The notes under the pieces: generated by a model | Database searches by the model: none | Told to the model about the DNA's origin: nothing | The model's input: the letters and a program-made list of their open reading frames with translations, nothing else | DNA from: Candidatus Saccharimonadota bacterium | Lineage (GTDB): Bacteria; Patescibacteriota; Saccharimonadia; Saccharimonadales; Saccharimonadaceae | Length of the DNA: 64,000 nt | Reading direction: 5' to 3' | NCBI GenBank assembly: GCA_015655045.1 | Contig: JAATFU010000007.1 | Coordinates: 155,464 to 219,463, forward strand | Shown here: one piece after another, positions 8,403 to 16,578 of the stretch | Position numbering within the stretch: position 1 is the stretch's first letter | Layout of the letters: each line of letters opens with the position of its first letter | Translations under genes and position numbers: made by a program

Positions 8403-9314
8403 GTGACGACAAAAACCAAAAGAATCACTAAAAAGACCGTTAGCCAACACGCAAAACATCTCTTGGTTCCCCATAAAGGCAACCAATACCATCCGCATCT
8501 TATTCGGGGTAAAGGGATTAGTATTATGGTTGCGGCCATTATTATTAGCCAACTTGGCTATAATATGCTCGTTCACGGGAACATGTCAGTACTAGGTCGA
8601 ACCACTACAACAACGGTAGATGGTCTGTTAGCGCAAACAAATGAAGCGCGTCAGGCAGCCTCTCTACCACCCTTAACGCTTAACCCGAAGCTTGATCAAG
8701 CGGCATACGAAAAGGCACACGACATGCTCCAGAACAATTACTGGGCACACGTTTCACCCACCGGCGTCCAACCATGGTCCTGGATTACGTCGGTAGGCTA
8801 TAACTATAGTGCGGCTGGCGAAAATCTCGCAAAAAATTATGACTCATCAAAAGATACGCTTGACGCATGGCTTGCATCGCCTAGCCACCGTGCAAACATC
8901 CTCAACACTCACTATACAGAGGTTGGCTTCGCGGTCGTCGATGGTAATCTCGACGGAAAAGACACCTCACTGGTTGTGGCATATTACGCCCAGCCAGCTC
9001 AGCCCTCGGTCCTTGGCGCAAACACCCCATCCACATCTGCAGCTAACTTCAGTCAACCTGCAGTTCATAGTAATAATCCTTTAACTTACCTCGGCACAAT
9101 TGTTCAATCGCTTAATCCAGCAACGGTCGGAAGCCTCGCCCTTCTTACTATTGCGTTTGGGGTTGCACTCGTCACTTATCACTATCGTCGTATGTTACCA
9201 AAGAAGCTTCGCTACACCTGGAAGGCCCACCATGCAGCCTACAAAGCAGGTGGCTTTGCGGTACTCGCTATAATGATAGTATCTCTCGGTGTAATATCAA
9301 CTGGTCAGATTTAA
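8403..9314 (+). CDS. CAP (SCP/PR-1) domain membrane-anchored surface protein
   Basis: About 303 residues from GTG 8403, chosen because an extended -10 (TGCTATACT, box 8388-8393) lies 9 nt upstream; the longer frame from 8358 begins inside a terminator. A basic N-terminus precedes a membrane helix (about 41-61). A CAP domain follows at about 72-205: LLAQTNEARQAASLPPL, HDMLQNNYWAHVSP, AGENLAKNY and WLASPSHRANILN. CAP domains occur in secreted proteins with diverse roles, and function here is not deducible. Two further C-terminal membrane helices (about 235-258 and 280-303) anchor it. No cell-wall sorting motif is seen. Confidence 0.85.
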   Translation: MTTKTKRITKKTVSQHAKHLLVPHKGNQYHPHLIRGKGISIMVAAIIISQLGYNMLVHGNMSVLGRTTTTTVDGLLAQTNEARQAASLPPLTLNPKLDQAAYEKAHDMLQNNYWAHVSPTGVQPWSWITSVGYNYSAAGENLAKNYDSSKDTLDAWLASPSHRANILNTHYTEVGFAVVDGNLDGKDTSLVVAYYAQPAQPSVLGANTPSTSAANFSQPAVHSNNPLTYLGTIVQSLNPATVGSLALLTIAFGVALVTYHYRRMLPKKLRYTWKAHHAAYKAGGFAVLAIMIVSLGVISTGQI

Positions 9315-9452
9315 CCTCCAGCTATTGCATATTTTAAAAGAAAATGTCATACTAATCGTGTCTTAGATCCACTGAGTTTGTCGAAAGACGAATGTACGTG
9401 TTGATCAGAAGTACATATTCAGATACGCACAACCGACAGAGAGCAGAACGAA

Positions 9453-9815
9453 ATGTCAACGCTACACAATCCTTTAGCTATTGAGGATGATGGTATGAAA
9501 GTTTTAATCCAAAGCGGGGTCATCGGACGACCGGCGCGGTTTCGCTTTCGTGAAGCAAGCGGGCTGCTCCACAACCTCACCGTTGCTTACAAAGGCAACG
9601 ACGTATCCGCCGTGAAACCGCAAAAGGGTACCCATGCATACGTCATTCTCAAAGATGACTCCCTGTTCTACGTCGCAAGTCCTCAGGCATGGACACGCTT
9701 TATAAACACCAAGCCACTTGAGGATGTAAGAAGCATTAAGCATCTTACTGACGACGAGCACAGGCAAGTCATGTCCAGCATTCATCGAACACCTGTACCA
9801 GAATCTCGGTGGTAG
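9453..9815 (+). CDS. Hypothetical protein
   Basis: 120 residues, soluble, beginning MSTLHNPLAIEDDG. The middle (GVIGRPARFRFREASG...HAYVILKDDSLFYVAS) looks like a small beta-barrel-type fold, but I recognise no family. The ATG at 9453 follows a purine-rich AGAGAGCAGAACGAA leader. A GC-rich hairpin at 9823-9861 and a terminator at 9897-9920 follow. It is probably its own transcription unit. Confidence 0.55.
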   Translation: MSTLHNPLAIEDDGMKVLIQSGVIGRPARFRFREASGLLHNLTVAYKGNDVSAVKPQKGTHAYVILKDDSLFYVASPQAWTRFINTKPLEDVRSIKHLTDDEHRQVMSSIHRTPVPESRW

Positions 9816-9822
9816 TAACCGC

Positions 9823-9861
9823 GGGGAGGTAGGGATGCATCTATTCGCACCCCGCCTCCCC
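9823..9861 (+). terminator. GC-rich hairpin after the hypothetical gene
   Basis: GGGGAGG (9823-9829) pairs with CCTCCCC (9855-9861) around a long loop. There is no T run, so termination probably depends on the next hairpin. Confidence 0.4.
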
Positions 9862-9896
9862 AAAGCTACTCTCTTTTGGAATAGGTATCTCTATCG

Positions 9897-9920
9897 CCAC
9901 TGCCTTCGGGCAGTGGTTTT
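9897..9920 (+). terminator. Rho-independent terminator
   Basis: A perfect 8-bp stem (9897-9904 with 9909-9916) with a TTCG tetraloop and TTTT, just before the metK promoter. Confidence 0.75.
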
Positions 9921-9934
9921 CCAATTCTCCGTGT

Positions 9935-9940
9935 TATACT
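9935..9940 (+). promoter_or_regulatory. -10 box of the metK promoter
   Basis: TATACT, putting the transcript start about 15-20 nt before the riboswitch aptamer. A clear -35 is not seen. Confidence 0.5.
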
Positions 9941-9959
9941 AAGCGGGAACATTAAACAA

Positions 9960-10062
9960 TTCGTATCAAGAGTGCAGCGAGAGAACTAGCTCAATGACCT
10001 GCCGGCAACCAGCATTCTTTGTAATGGTGCCTCCTCTAGCCCCGCGCGGGGAAAGATAAGTC
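9960..10062 (+). promoter_or_regulatory. SAM-I (S-box) riboswitch upstream of metK
   Basis: The S-box core is readable: TATCAAGAG-like opening (9963-9972), GCTC-AATGACC with the kink-turn-type AATGA, CCGGCAACC (10002-10010), the later GGTGCC (10026-10031), and a closing GATAAG (10055-10060) that pairs with the opening TATC to form P1. SAM-I aptamers bind S-adenosylmethionine and repress downstream genes. Here the next gene encodes SAM synthetase, which completes the feedback logic. There is no T-tract terminator before the ATG. Short hairpins lie between the aptamer and AAAGGAG, so translational control is more likely than transcriptional (inference). Confidence 0.9.
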
Positions 10063-10118
10063 ATCTTATTCACTTCTGTATGCGTCGAGGCATGATACGC
10101 AGTAAAGGAGTTATTTTT

Positions 10119-11084
10119 ATGTCAATCTATAAAACAGCCGAGAGTGTCTCGCCGCGACATCCCGATAAAATATGTGATCAAATATCCGACGCACTCCTTG
10201 ATGCGCACCTGGCTCAAGACCCTGAGGCTCGCGTCGCGATTGACGTCGCCGGAGGTCACGGTATTGTCTTTATCACCGGGGAGGTAACCTCACAGGCAAC
10301 TGCCATTGATATTAAGGCCATCGTAACCCGCCTGGCGGGAGAAGTAGAGATCATTGAACATATCGCTTTGCAAAGTCCCGAGATTGCAAACGGAGTGGAT
10401 ACGGGCGGTGCAGGGGATCAAGGCATTATGGTTGGCTACGCGACCGACGAGACACCAGAGTTACTACCTCGGGAAACTGTTCTCGCCCGTCAACTGAATC
10501 AATACCTCTACGACATATGGCCTTACGACGGAAAAACTCAAGTGACACTAAGAGGTGCCGATATTGTATCTGTAGTGGCAAGCTTTCAGCACGCCCCCCA
10601 TGATGAGCTATACCAAGCCGTGAGAACATGGCTTGGTCAAGTCGATGCTACCTCAAAGGCTGAACTTCATATTAACCCAGCGGGCGATTGGCAAGTTGGT
10701 GGCTTTGCAGCTGATGCGGGTCTAACTGGTCGTAAGCTCATCGTCGATAGCTATGGCCCACGTATCCCTATTGGCGGAGGCGCCTTTAGCGGTAAAGATT
10801 CAAGCAAAGTAGATCGATCAGCTGCCTACATGGCCCGCAAGATTGCCATCGAATATCTCCATAATCGACAGGCACACGAAGTGTTTGTGTATTTAGCCTA
10901 TGCAATTGGCTACGACCAACCACTCCAAGCAACCGTTGTGCTTGATGGCAAAGAAGAGCAAGTGATAGGCTACGATTTATCACCAAAAGGAATCAGTACA
11001 TTCCTTAATCTCAAGCAGCCGATCTATGAGCAAACAGCCCGATATGGGCACTTTGGGCATCAGACATTTAGCTGGGAAAAGTAA
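10119..11084 (+). CDS. metK: S-adenosylmethionine synthetase (short form)
   Basis: Makes S-adenosylmethionine from methionine and ATP. Motifs: SVSPRHPDKICDQISDALLD (catalytic His and Mg-binding Asp near residue 15), GGAGDQGIMVGYATDETPEL (about 99-118) and GGGAFSGKDSSKVDRSAAYM (about 219-238, phosphate-binding). Length is 321 residues against about 380-400 usual; the central region is shortened while the active-site blocks are kept. The ATG at 10119 is chosen over 10080 because AAAGGAG lies 8 nt before it. It is controlled by the upstream SAM-I riboswitch. Confidence 0.95.
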   Translation: MSIYKTAESVSPRHPDKICDQISDALLDAHLAQDPEARVAIDVAGGHGIVFITGEVTSQATAIDIKAIVTRLAGEVEIIEHIALQSPEIANGVDTGGAGDQGIMVGYATDETPELLPRETVLARQLNQYLYDIWPYDGKTQVTLRGADIVSVVASFQHAPHDELYQAVRTWLGQVDATSKAELHINPAGDWQVGGFAADAGLTGRKLIVDSYGPRIPIGGGAFSGKDSSKVDRSAAYMARKIAIEYLHNRQAHEVFVYLAYAIGYDQPLQATVVLDGKEEQVIGYDLSPKGISTFLNLKQPIYEQTARYGHFGHQTFSWEK

Positions 11085-11105
11085 CGCATTTTGAAGGTTA
11101 GTCGG

Positions 11106-11531
11106 CTACTCTTGAATAGGTGTTCGCACTGTATGAACATCATCATCTTCGATGACGTTGCGGCTTAGCGTGTCAGATGTACATAAGGTAACGAGGTATT
11201 GTACGCCGGCTCGTCCCGCTTGCATTCGAAGGGGACGATGGCAGGTCGTGGTCAGCTCTTCGAGTGCGTCCATACTGTCTGTAATAACTTCATCAAGTAC
11301 ATTGAGATCTCGCGCAGCAGTCTTACGCATCAGTGCGGCTGCATCTTCTGAACTATACCCCTCGGGGAGTACTCCTCTCAGTTTAAGTACAACGGCACAT
11401 GCATCAAAGCCATTTTGAATTGCACCCTGTTCTATTGCAGCCTTAGCGATGGTTGCTCTCTCAATAGTAGCTTTCTCGTGCATCACCCGTGGGCAATTTT
11501 CGCATACGTTTAGTTTGGGTGCGTCGATCAT
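11106..11531 (-). CDS. Hypothetical cysteine-containing protein
   Basis: 141 residues, soluble. The N-terminus has CENCPR (a CxxC pair, about residues 10-13) followed by an Ala/Ile/Glu-rich helix of short repeats (KATIERATIAKAAIEQGAI). The rest is helical with two more cysteines. A metal or redox role is conceivable but unproven. An AGGT element precedes the ATG. Convergent with metK, with a 21-nt gap. Confidence 0.55.
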   Translation of the reverse strand: MIDAPKLNVCENCPRVMHEKATIERATIAKAAIEQGAIQNGFDACAVVLKLRGVLPEGYSSEDAAALMRKTAARDLNVLDEVITDSMDALEELTTTCHRPLRMQAGRAGVQYLVTLCTSDTLSRNVIEDDDVHTVRTPIQE

Positions 11532-11664
11532 AATTTACCTACTATAACATATACTGGTACATATTGGACACTTTTTTTCAAATTTCCATACCGGATGAGA
11601 TAATGCTTGAGCACTACTTAATACCACGCCAATAGATATCCAACAGGTGCTATAAAAAGTGTAT

Positions 11665-11693
11665 TTGACAGGCTATACCCCGCGCCGTATGCT
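11665..11693 (+). promoter_or_regulatory. Sigma-70-type promoter
   Basis: TTGACA (11665-11670), 17-nt spacer, TATGCT (11688-11693), 25 nt before the ATG at 11719. Confidence 0.65.
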
Positions 11694-11718
11694 AGGGCTA
11701 TATACATAAGGAGTTTCT

Positions 11719-11955
11719 ATGAAAAAAACATTACTGTTCCTCTCGAAGCACAAGAATACGGTTGTCCGTGGCGAACTTGCCCGTGCACATATAATGATCG
11801 GCTTGCTTGCTCTTGTCGTCGTTACCTTACTCGCCCTCGGTAATGTTGATAATTTAGTGTTTGATCCCGTTCTTAGTAGTATTGCGGCTGCCCTTCTTGT
11901 TATTGTGGCAATTATCTCGTTTGGCGTAGCATGCGCCCTGTTGCGTCGTAAGTAG
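11719..11955 (+). CDS. Small two-helix membrane protein
   Basis: 78 residues: a basic N-terminus (KHKNTVVRGELARAH), two hydrophobic segments at about 25-43 and 50-72, and a basic tail LLRRK. No family recognised. It has its own TTGACA-17-TATGCT promoter and a good SD (AAGGAG, 7 nt from the ATG), so it is clearly expressed. Confidence 0.65.
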   Translation: MKKTLLFLSKHKNTVVRGELARAHIMIGLLALVVVTLLALGNVDNLVFDPVLSSIAAALLVIVAIISFGVACALLRRK

Positions 11956-12000
11956 TGCGGAGTTAGAGCCATCACGATCGACCCCCAGCTCCAAACAACA

Positions 12001-12570
12001 TTGGCTGTCAGTGCTGCCGACGCCGCTCAACGTCTCTTGGGCTGCATCCTTGAACGTACCATGCATGATGGACGCGTGGTCCGAGTTAAGATAGTCGAAA
12101 CAGAAGCATATGATCAAACGGACGCGGCAAGCCATAGCTACACCGGCCGAACTCCCCGAACAGATGTCATGTTCAGTAAGCCAGGGCACTTATACGTTTA
12201 TTTTACCTATGGCATGCACTATTGTTGCAACATTGTTGTCGGTCCACCCGGTTACGGCGCCGCTGTGCTGATTCGCGCCGTTGAACCACTCGATGGAGTA
12301 GAGATACTTGAATCGTATCGTCCCCGTCGTGGTATTGAACTCACAAATGGCCCCGCAAAGCTGTGTCAGGCACTCGCCATTACCACAGCCCTCAATGGCC
12401 ATGACGTACGCCAACCACCCCTGCGTCTTGTGTTACAGCCAGTCTATGCCCCCGCGGAGATTACGCAAACTACTCGTGTTGGTATTAAGAAAGCTCCCTT
12501 AACTCCGTGGCGTTTTTACATTACCTCAAGTCCGTATGTCTCTCGAAAGGACGAATCTTCTACGGTATAA
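12001..12570 (+). CDS. mpg: 3-methyladenine DNA glycosylase (AAG/MPG family)
   Basis: Excises alkylated purines to start base-excision repair. Signature blocks: IVETEAYDQTDAASHSYTGRTPRTDVMF (split here only for reading; about residues 28-55), HLYVYFTYGMHYCCNIVVG, AAVLIRAVEPLDG and LTNGPAKLCQALAI. The catalytic Glu is in the ETEAY block. TTG 12001 is the only usable start after the upstream stop at 11953-11955. In-frame sequence ITIDPQLQTT just before it also looks like family N-terminus, so a non-standard earlier start is possible. Its stop overlaps the -10 box for the next gene. Confidence 0.9.
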   Translation: MAVSAADAAQRLLGCILERTMHDGRVVRVKIVETEAYDQTDAASHSYTGRTPRTDVMFSKPGHLYVYFTYGMHYCCNIVVGPPGYGAAVLIRAVEPLDGVEILESYRPRRGIELTNGPAKLCQALAITTALNGHDVRQPPLRLVLQPVYAPAEITQTTRVGIKKAPLTPWRFYITSSPYVSRKDESSTV

Positions 12571-12571
12571 T
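12566..12571 (+). promoter_or_regulatory. -10 box for the coiled-coil gene
   Basis: TATAAT at the very end of mpg (its TAA stop is inside the box), giving a leader of about 35 nt before the ATG at 12613. Confidence 0.5.
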
Positions 12572-12612
12572 GATATATAGATACTAGCTGATAATGCCAC
12601 AAGGAGAAGTAT

Positions 12613-12933
12613 ATGAATATTTCACAACTACAGGCGACTATCCAAGACTTACGAAATCAAGTTAACGCAAAACATCAAGAGGCGAGTGACGCACGGCAAA
12701 GTGCTTCGGATGCAGCGGGCGAGGGGGATACACAAAAAGCTTCTCAAGAAACCGCTCGGGCTGCAACCATCGAGCAAACTGCTCTCAGCTTAGAGCGACA
12801 AGCAACTAAATATGAAAGTCAGGCAGCCGATCTCGAACAGCGAGCCCAAACAATCGAATCCGAACAAGCTAACATTCAAGCTCGTCTCAATACGCTCGAG
12901 CAACAGAAACAGGCGCTTCGGGGAGACTCCTAG
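12613..12933 (+). CDS. Coiled-coil hypothetical protein
   Basis: 106 residues, almost entirely predicted coiled coil: Gln/Ala/Glu-rich heptads from residue 3 to 102, with a short flexible centre around GEGDTQKAS. No membrane segment or signal peptide, so cytoplasmic. AAGGAG lies 7 nt before the ATG. Such proteins can be scaffolds or cell-division accessories, but nothing specific can be read here. Confidence 0.65.
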   Translation: MNISQLQATIQDLRNQVNAKHQEASDARQSASDAAGEGDTQKASQETARAATIEQTALSLERQATKYESQAADLEQRAQTIESEQANIQARLNTLEQQKQALRGDS

Positions 12934-12994
12934 CAAGGGAGCGTAGCAGAGATTAATATAGGTATTTCATCATCGTTTTGCTATACTGTCATAT

Positions 12995-13609
12995 ATGAGA
13001 ACGCTTAGTCTTAACAAGCCACATCTTATTATTATGGCTGGTATCCCGGGTTCGGGGAAAAGCTTTTTTGCCGAGAATTTTTCCGACACCTTTAATGCTC
13101 CTATTATTAGCTTTTCAAACCTTCAAGCCGATTTATTTAACACTCCTAGTTTTAGTCGAGAAGAGACCGCTATTATTAGCAGAGTGGCTCGTCGTTTCCT
13201 CGGTGAGCTTTTAAAAACAAAACAAACTATTATCTACGACGGGGAAGCGGCACAACGAACTGACCGTACGATGCTTGCCAAACAGGCCCATGCAGCCGGG
13301 TATGAGACCTTGCTTGTGTGGGTACAGACCGACCCCACAACCGCTCGACTTCGTTCAACCAAGCCTTCAAAACGAGTCAGTACACCACGCTTAACTCGGG
13401 AACAGTTCGAAGCTGGCCTGAAGCGTTTTAGTGCGCCACACCCCACTGAGTCTCCGGTTGTCATTAGCGGCAAACATACCTATGCAAGTCAGCTTAAGAC
13501 GGTTCTCCATCATTTGGTCGAACCTCGGGTTGCGTCCGAGGCCTCCCAGCCTCCTGTCTTGCCAGCGCGCCCCACTACCCCTCCGGGTAGATCGATACTA
13601 ATCCGTTAG
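12995..13609 (+). CDS. P-loop NTPase, predicted kinase (zeta-toxin/AAA_33-like)
   Basis: 204 residues. A Walker A motif, MAGIPGSGKSFFAE, lies at about residues 14-27. TIIYDGEAAQRTDRTMLAKQA (Walker B-like region with a small lid) is near 75-95, and VWVQTDPTTARLRSTKPSKR carries lid Arg/Lys residues. The arrangement is that of AAA_33/zeta-toxin-like small-molecule or nucleotide kinases. No antitoxin gene is adjacent, so a toxin role is not supported. A TATACT box lies 7 nt before the ATG (leaderless). It is followed after 8 nt by a peptidase gene. Confidence 0.75.
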   Translation: MRTLSLNKPHLIIMAGIPGSGKSFFAENFSDTFNAPIISFSNLQADLFNTPSFSREETAIISRVARRFLGELLKTKQTIIYDGEAAQRTDRTMLAKQAHAAGYETLLVWVQTDPTTARLRSTKPSKRVSTPRLTREQFEAGLKRFSAPHPTESPVVISGKHTYASQLKTVLHHLVEPRVASEASQPPVLPARPTTPPGRSILIR

Positions 13610-13617
13610 GAGATCTC

Positions 13618-14313
13618 ATGCCAATAATTCACGATGACGAGTTTGGCAAGATCACCATCCGTCGCAGTCCACGTGCTTCGCAAGTTCGAGTTCGCGTGGC
13701 ACCCGATGGCACATTACGGGCTTCACTGCCTCTCTATGCTCCCACCTTTCTTGTGAAACGATTGCTAAAAACCTCAAGAGAGGAATTACGAGCAATTCTA
13801 GCCCAAGCTCAACCAACCGAACAATATAGCGATGGTATGCGCATTGGGAAGAGTCATAGTCTCATTGTCCGCCCCTCTAGCCTTAATCAGGTACGCGTCT
13901 CACGACACGGCCAACAGCTGATAGTTGAGCTACCGACTCATTACCAGTTAAATGATCCGCTGGTCGCTCGTACTATTCGTGACCAGGTGATTAGTGCCCT
14001 CCGGCTTGAGGCCAAGAGCTACTTGCCAAAACGGCTTGATTTTCTTGCTCAGAAGCTCGGCTTTACCTACGAGAGAGTGCGCTTTTCTCATGCGAGTGGC
14101 CGGTGGGGGAGCTGCAGTAGTAGCGGTACCATTAGCCTCAACATAGCTCTAATGAAGTTGCCATTTGAGTTAATTGATTATGTCATTATTCACGAACTCA
14201 GCCACACTCAGCATATGAACCATAGCACTAGCTTTTGGGAGCTTGTGCAACAAGGTGATCCTGACTATCGACTCCATCGTCGTATGCTGAAAGCTGAAAA
14301 TCCTTCTATATAA
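13618..14313 (+). CDS. YgjP/SprT-like zinc metallopeptidase (DUF45)
   Basis: 231 residues matching the YgjP-type metal-dependent hydrolase family: an N-terminal beta region (ITIRRSPRASQVRVRVAPDG), RFSHASGRWGSCSSSGTISLN (the conserved WGSCS element), then VIIHELSHTQHMNHSTSFW containing HELSH (HExxH zinc ligands and catalytic Glu) and the third His. Substrate unknown. SD AGGAG lies just before the ATG. Probably co-transcribed with the P-loop kinase 8 nt upstream. Confidence 0.85.
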   Translation: MPIIHDDEFGKITIRRSPRASQVRVRVAPDGTLRASLPLYAPTFLVKRLLKTSREELRAILAQAQPTEQYSDGMRIGKSHSLIVRPSSLNQVRVSRHGQQLIVELPTHYQLNDPLVARTIRDQVISALRLEAKSYLPKRLDFLAQKLGFTYERVRFSHASGRWGSCSSSGTISLNIALMKLPFELIDYVIIHELSHTQHMNHSTSFWELVQQGDPDYRLHRRMLKAENPSI

Positions 14314-14345
14314 TTAACGCCGTAAGCTGTATACTTAAGCATAAG

Positions 14346-15986
14346 ATGTATAAGGGTGGATCGAGTTACGTAGCCAGCTCAGCAAAAATCATACGCTATG
14401 CGGGATTATTTATCCCGCTCATCCTGGTCGCCTACGGGAGTCTTATGCAGGTCGGTATTATCAGTACCAACCACATGGTAAATGCTACCAGCTTCTTTGC
14501 AATTTGTTTTTGGTGGGTATATGTCAGCATTGTACAATTTTGCCTACCCAGTAAAACCGCCCTTGCCTCGGCTCTTCGTCTCATTGCCTACCATCTCTTA
14601 GCCGCCGCCTACCTCTTATTCGTTTCGGGGCTTGACTCACCACTTGTAAGTTGCTGGATCTTACTGATTCTAGCATCACAGATATATTTTTCGAAGCGCG
14701 GACTTCGTCTCAGCATCCTCGCGTTTATTCTTGTCGTCATTGCCGATCTGCTCCTCTGGCCAGAGCTCGGTATAAATCATGTCATTACAGATGTCATCGC
14801 CCTGATTGCCATTGTCAGTACCGCCTACGTAACTCTGCGCATTACTCATTCCCAAGATATTGCCCATAGCGCCCTCACTCGAAGTAAACAACAAGAGGCA
14901 CTCCAACGTGACCGTATCTTAACCCTTATTAACAACTTAACAGTTGGCGTTATTAGTACTGACCGAAATGGAATTATTCGGGTCTATAATGCAGCCAGCC
15001 TTGACTTACTTGATACCAACGATAGCTTGAATGGGCAACATATCAATAGCATCCTACCTGTCGTAGATCAATTAGATAAGTCGATTAATCTTTTTGACGA
15101 GCTTCAAAAAGTGAAAACGGTTGTGAAACGTGACGACCTCAACTATGCCTTTAGCGACGGCGAGGAGATTCGTCTTGAGCTAACCTATTCGGCTATTCGC
15201 AGCAACTATAGCCGCCAAACAAAAGGCGAGAGTAATGATGGTTACATTATTATTTTGCGCGACGTCACTAAAGCAAAGAGTCTTGAAGAAGAGCGTGATG
15301 AGTTCGTCAGCGTCGTGAGTCATGAACTGCGAACGCCACTCACCATTGCCGAAGGGAGTCTTTCAAATGTCCAGCTCATGATGAGTCATCCTGACATTAC
15401 CCAGAAGATGCTTGGCGATGCAGTCGATATGGCCCACGAGCAAATTGTCTTCTTATCGCACATGGTCAATGACCTCAGCACCCTCTCGCGGGCTGAGCGG
15501 GGAGTGGCCGATACAAGTGAACTGATTGATATTCGAGAACTGGCGCATAAACTCCATGATGAGTATAGCGACGAGGCAACAAAGAAGAACCTCCAACTCA
15601 ACCTTGACCTGAGTGCCACCCTTGGCTTTGTGAATGCTAGCCGACTCTATCTTGAAGAGCTCCTGCAAAACTTCGTAACAAACTCCATAAAATACACGAA
15701 AGAAGGGACTATTACTCTGCGCGTTAAGCAAAAGGCGGGCATTGTTACGTTTGCAGTCAAAGACACCGGCATTGGTATTAGTAAGTCAGATCAAAACAAA
15801 ATCTTTCAGAAATTCTATCGGAGCGAAGACTACCGTACTCGCGAGACGGGTGGGACGGGTCTGGGCTTATATGTGGCTGCAAAACTTGCCCATAAGCTTG
15901 GTATTACTATTAAGGTCATCAGCCGACTTAATCATGGCTCAACCTTTAGTATTGATCTGCCCGTTGTGTCAAAAAAGTCGGCCTAA
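14346..15986 (+). CDS. Membrane sensor histidine kinase with PAS domain (orphan)
   Basis: 546 residues. Six or so membrane helices lie in residues 12-165. A linker helix and a PAS domain (about 195-310, RILTLINNLTVGVISTDRNG) follow. The dimerisation/phosphoacceptor domain has FVSVVSHELRTPLTIAEG (phosphorylated His), and a HATPase domain contains N-box NFVTNSIKY, G1 DTGIGIS and G2 GGTGLGLYVAAKLAH. It senses a membrane or redox cue and phosphorylates a response regulator. No regulator is adjacent, so it is an orphan here. TATACT (14330-14335) lies 10 nt before the ATG. Confidence 0.9.
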   Translation: MYKGGSSYVASSAKIIRYAGLFIPLILVAYGSLMQVGIISTNHMVNATSFFAICFWWVYVSIVQFCLPSKTALASALRLIAYHLLAAAYLLFVSGLDSPLVSCWILLILASQIYFSKRGLRLSILAFILVVIADLLLWPELGINHVITDVIALIAIVSTAYVTLRITHSQDIAHSALTRSKQQEALQRDRILTLINNLTVGVISTDRNGIIRVYNAASLDLLDTNDSLNGQHINSILPVVDQLDKSINLFDELQKVKTVVKRDDLNYAFSDGEEIRLELTYSAIRSNYSRQTKGESNDGYIIILRDVTKAKSLEEERDEFVSVVSHELRTPLTIAEGSLSNVQLMMSHPDITQKMLGDAVDMAHEQIVFLSHMVNDLSTLSRAERGVADTSELIDIRELAHKLHDEYSDEATKKNLQLNLDLSATLGFVNASRLYLEELLQNFVTNSIKYTKEGTITLRVKQKAGIVTFAVKDTGIGISKSDQNKIFQKFYRSEDYRTRETGGTGLGLYVAAKLAHKLGITIKVISRLNHGSTFSIDLPVVSKKSA

Positions 15987-16025
15987 ACTCTCTTGAAGAG
16001 CTTTGACCTCTTTATCCATATAGCT

Positions 16026-16031
16026 TATACT
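16026..16031 (+). promoter_or_regulatory. -10 box deciding the pilin start
   Basis: TATACT, 6 nt before ATG 16038. It rules against the longer frame from 15993 and implies a leaderless mRNA. Confidence 0.55.
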
Positions 16032-16037
16032 TTACCC

Positions 16038-16559
16038 ATGCACGTTCGTCATACTACCCGCCCAGGTTTTACTATTGTCGAGCTCCTCGTCGTTATTGTC
16101 GTTATTGCCATCTTAGCGGCTATTACTATCGTGGCTTATACCGGTATTCAGGCAAAGGCATATGATTCAACCGTGAAAAGCGACCTCAAGAACCTCGCTA
16201 AGCAGTTTGAGCTCTATCGAATTGATCATGGAGTTTACCCGGCGGGCTCAACCCAGTTAAATGCTATAGGTACCAAGGTAACTAAATCAGCCTATGGCAA
16301 TGGATTTAATAACGGCGTCAATAATATCCTTTATTGCCGCGTGGCTGCTGATGGTCCAAATAAATTTGCTCTTATCGCTTCGAGTAAATCGGGTACCGTC
16401 TTTACGTATACTTCCGATTCTGGTGCATTTACAACCTCAGCCGCATGGATAGATTCTAATTCAATAAATATCTGTAATAATGTAGGCATTAATCAAACCG
16501 ACAGTAGCGATCGTGACATTTTTTATCTCAATGGCGCCTGGCAATCTATCGCCGAGTAG
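16038..16559 (+). CDS. Type IV pilin-like protein (prepilin)
   Basis: 173 residues. A short basic leader ends in Gly before FTIVELLVV (residues about 11-19; prepilin peptidase site G|F, with the conserved Glu at position +5), then a hydrophobic stalk helix IVVIAILAAITIVAY. A globular pilin head follows, with two cysteines near the C-terminus and the Y-R-x-D-H-G-x-Y-P motif typical of CPR pseudopilins. Pilins assemble into surface fibres used for attachment or DNA uptake. Assembly genes are not in this window. The stalk is nearly identical to those of the two minus-strand pilins at 50-52 kb and 63-64 kb. Confidence 0.9.
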   Translation: MHVRHTTRPGFTIVELLVVIVVIAILAAITIVAYTGIQAKAYDSTVKSDLKNLAKQFELYRIDHGVYPAGSTQLNAIGTKVTKSAYGNGFNNGVNNILYCRVAADGPNKFALIASSKSGTVFTYTSDSGAFTTSAAWIDSNSINICNNVGINQTDSSDRDIFYLNGAWQSIAE

Positions 16560-16578
16560 TCATGACATCTCATAAGAA

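Noticed and set aside
12995..13609. Zeta-type toxin of a toxin-antitoxin pair
   Set aside because: The P-loop kinase fold fits, but no antitoxin-like small gene is adjacent; the neighbour is a metallopeptidase.
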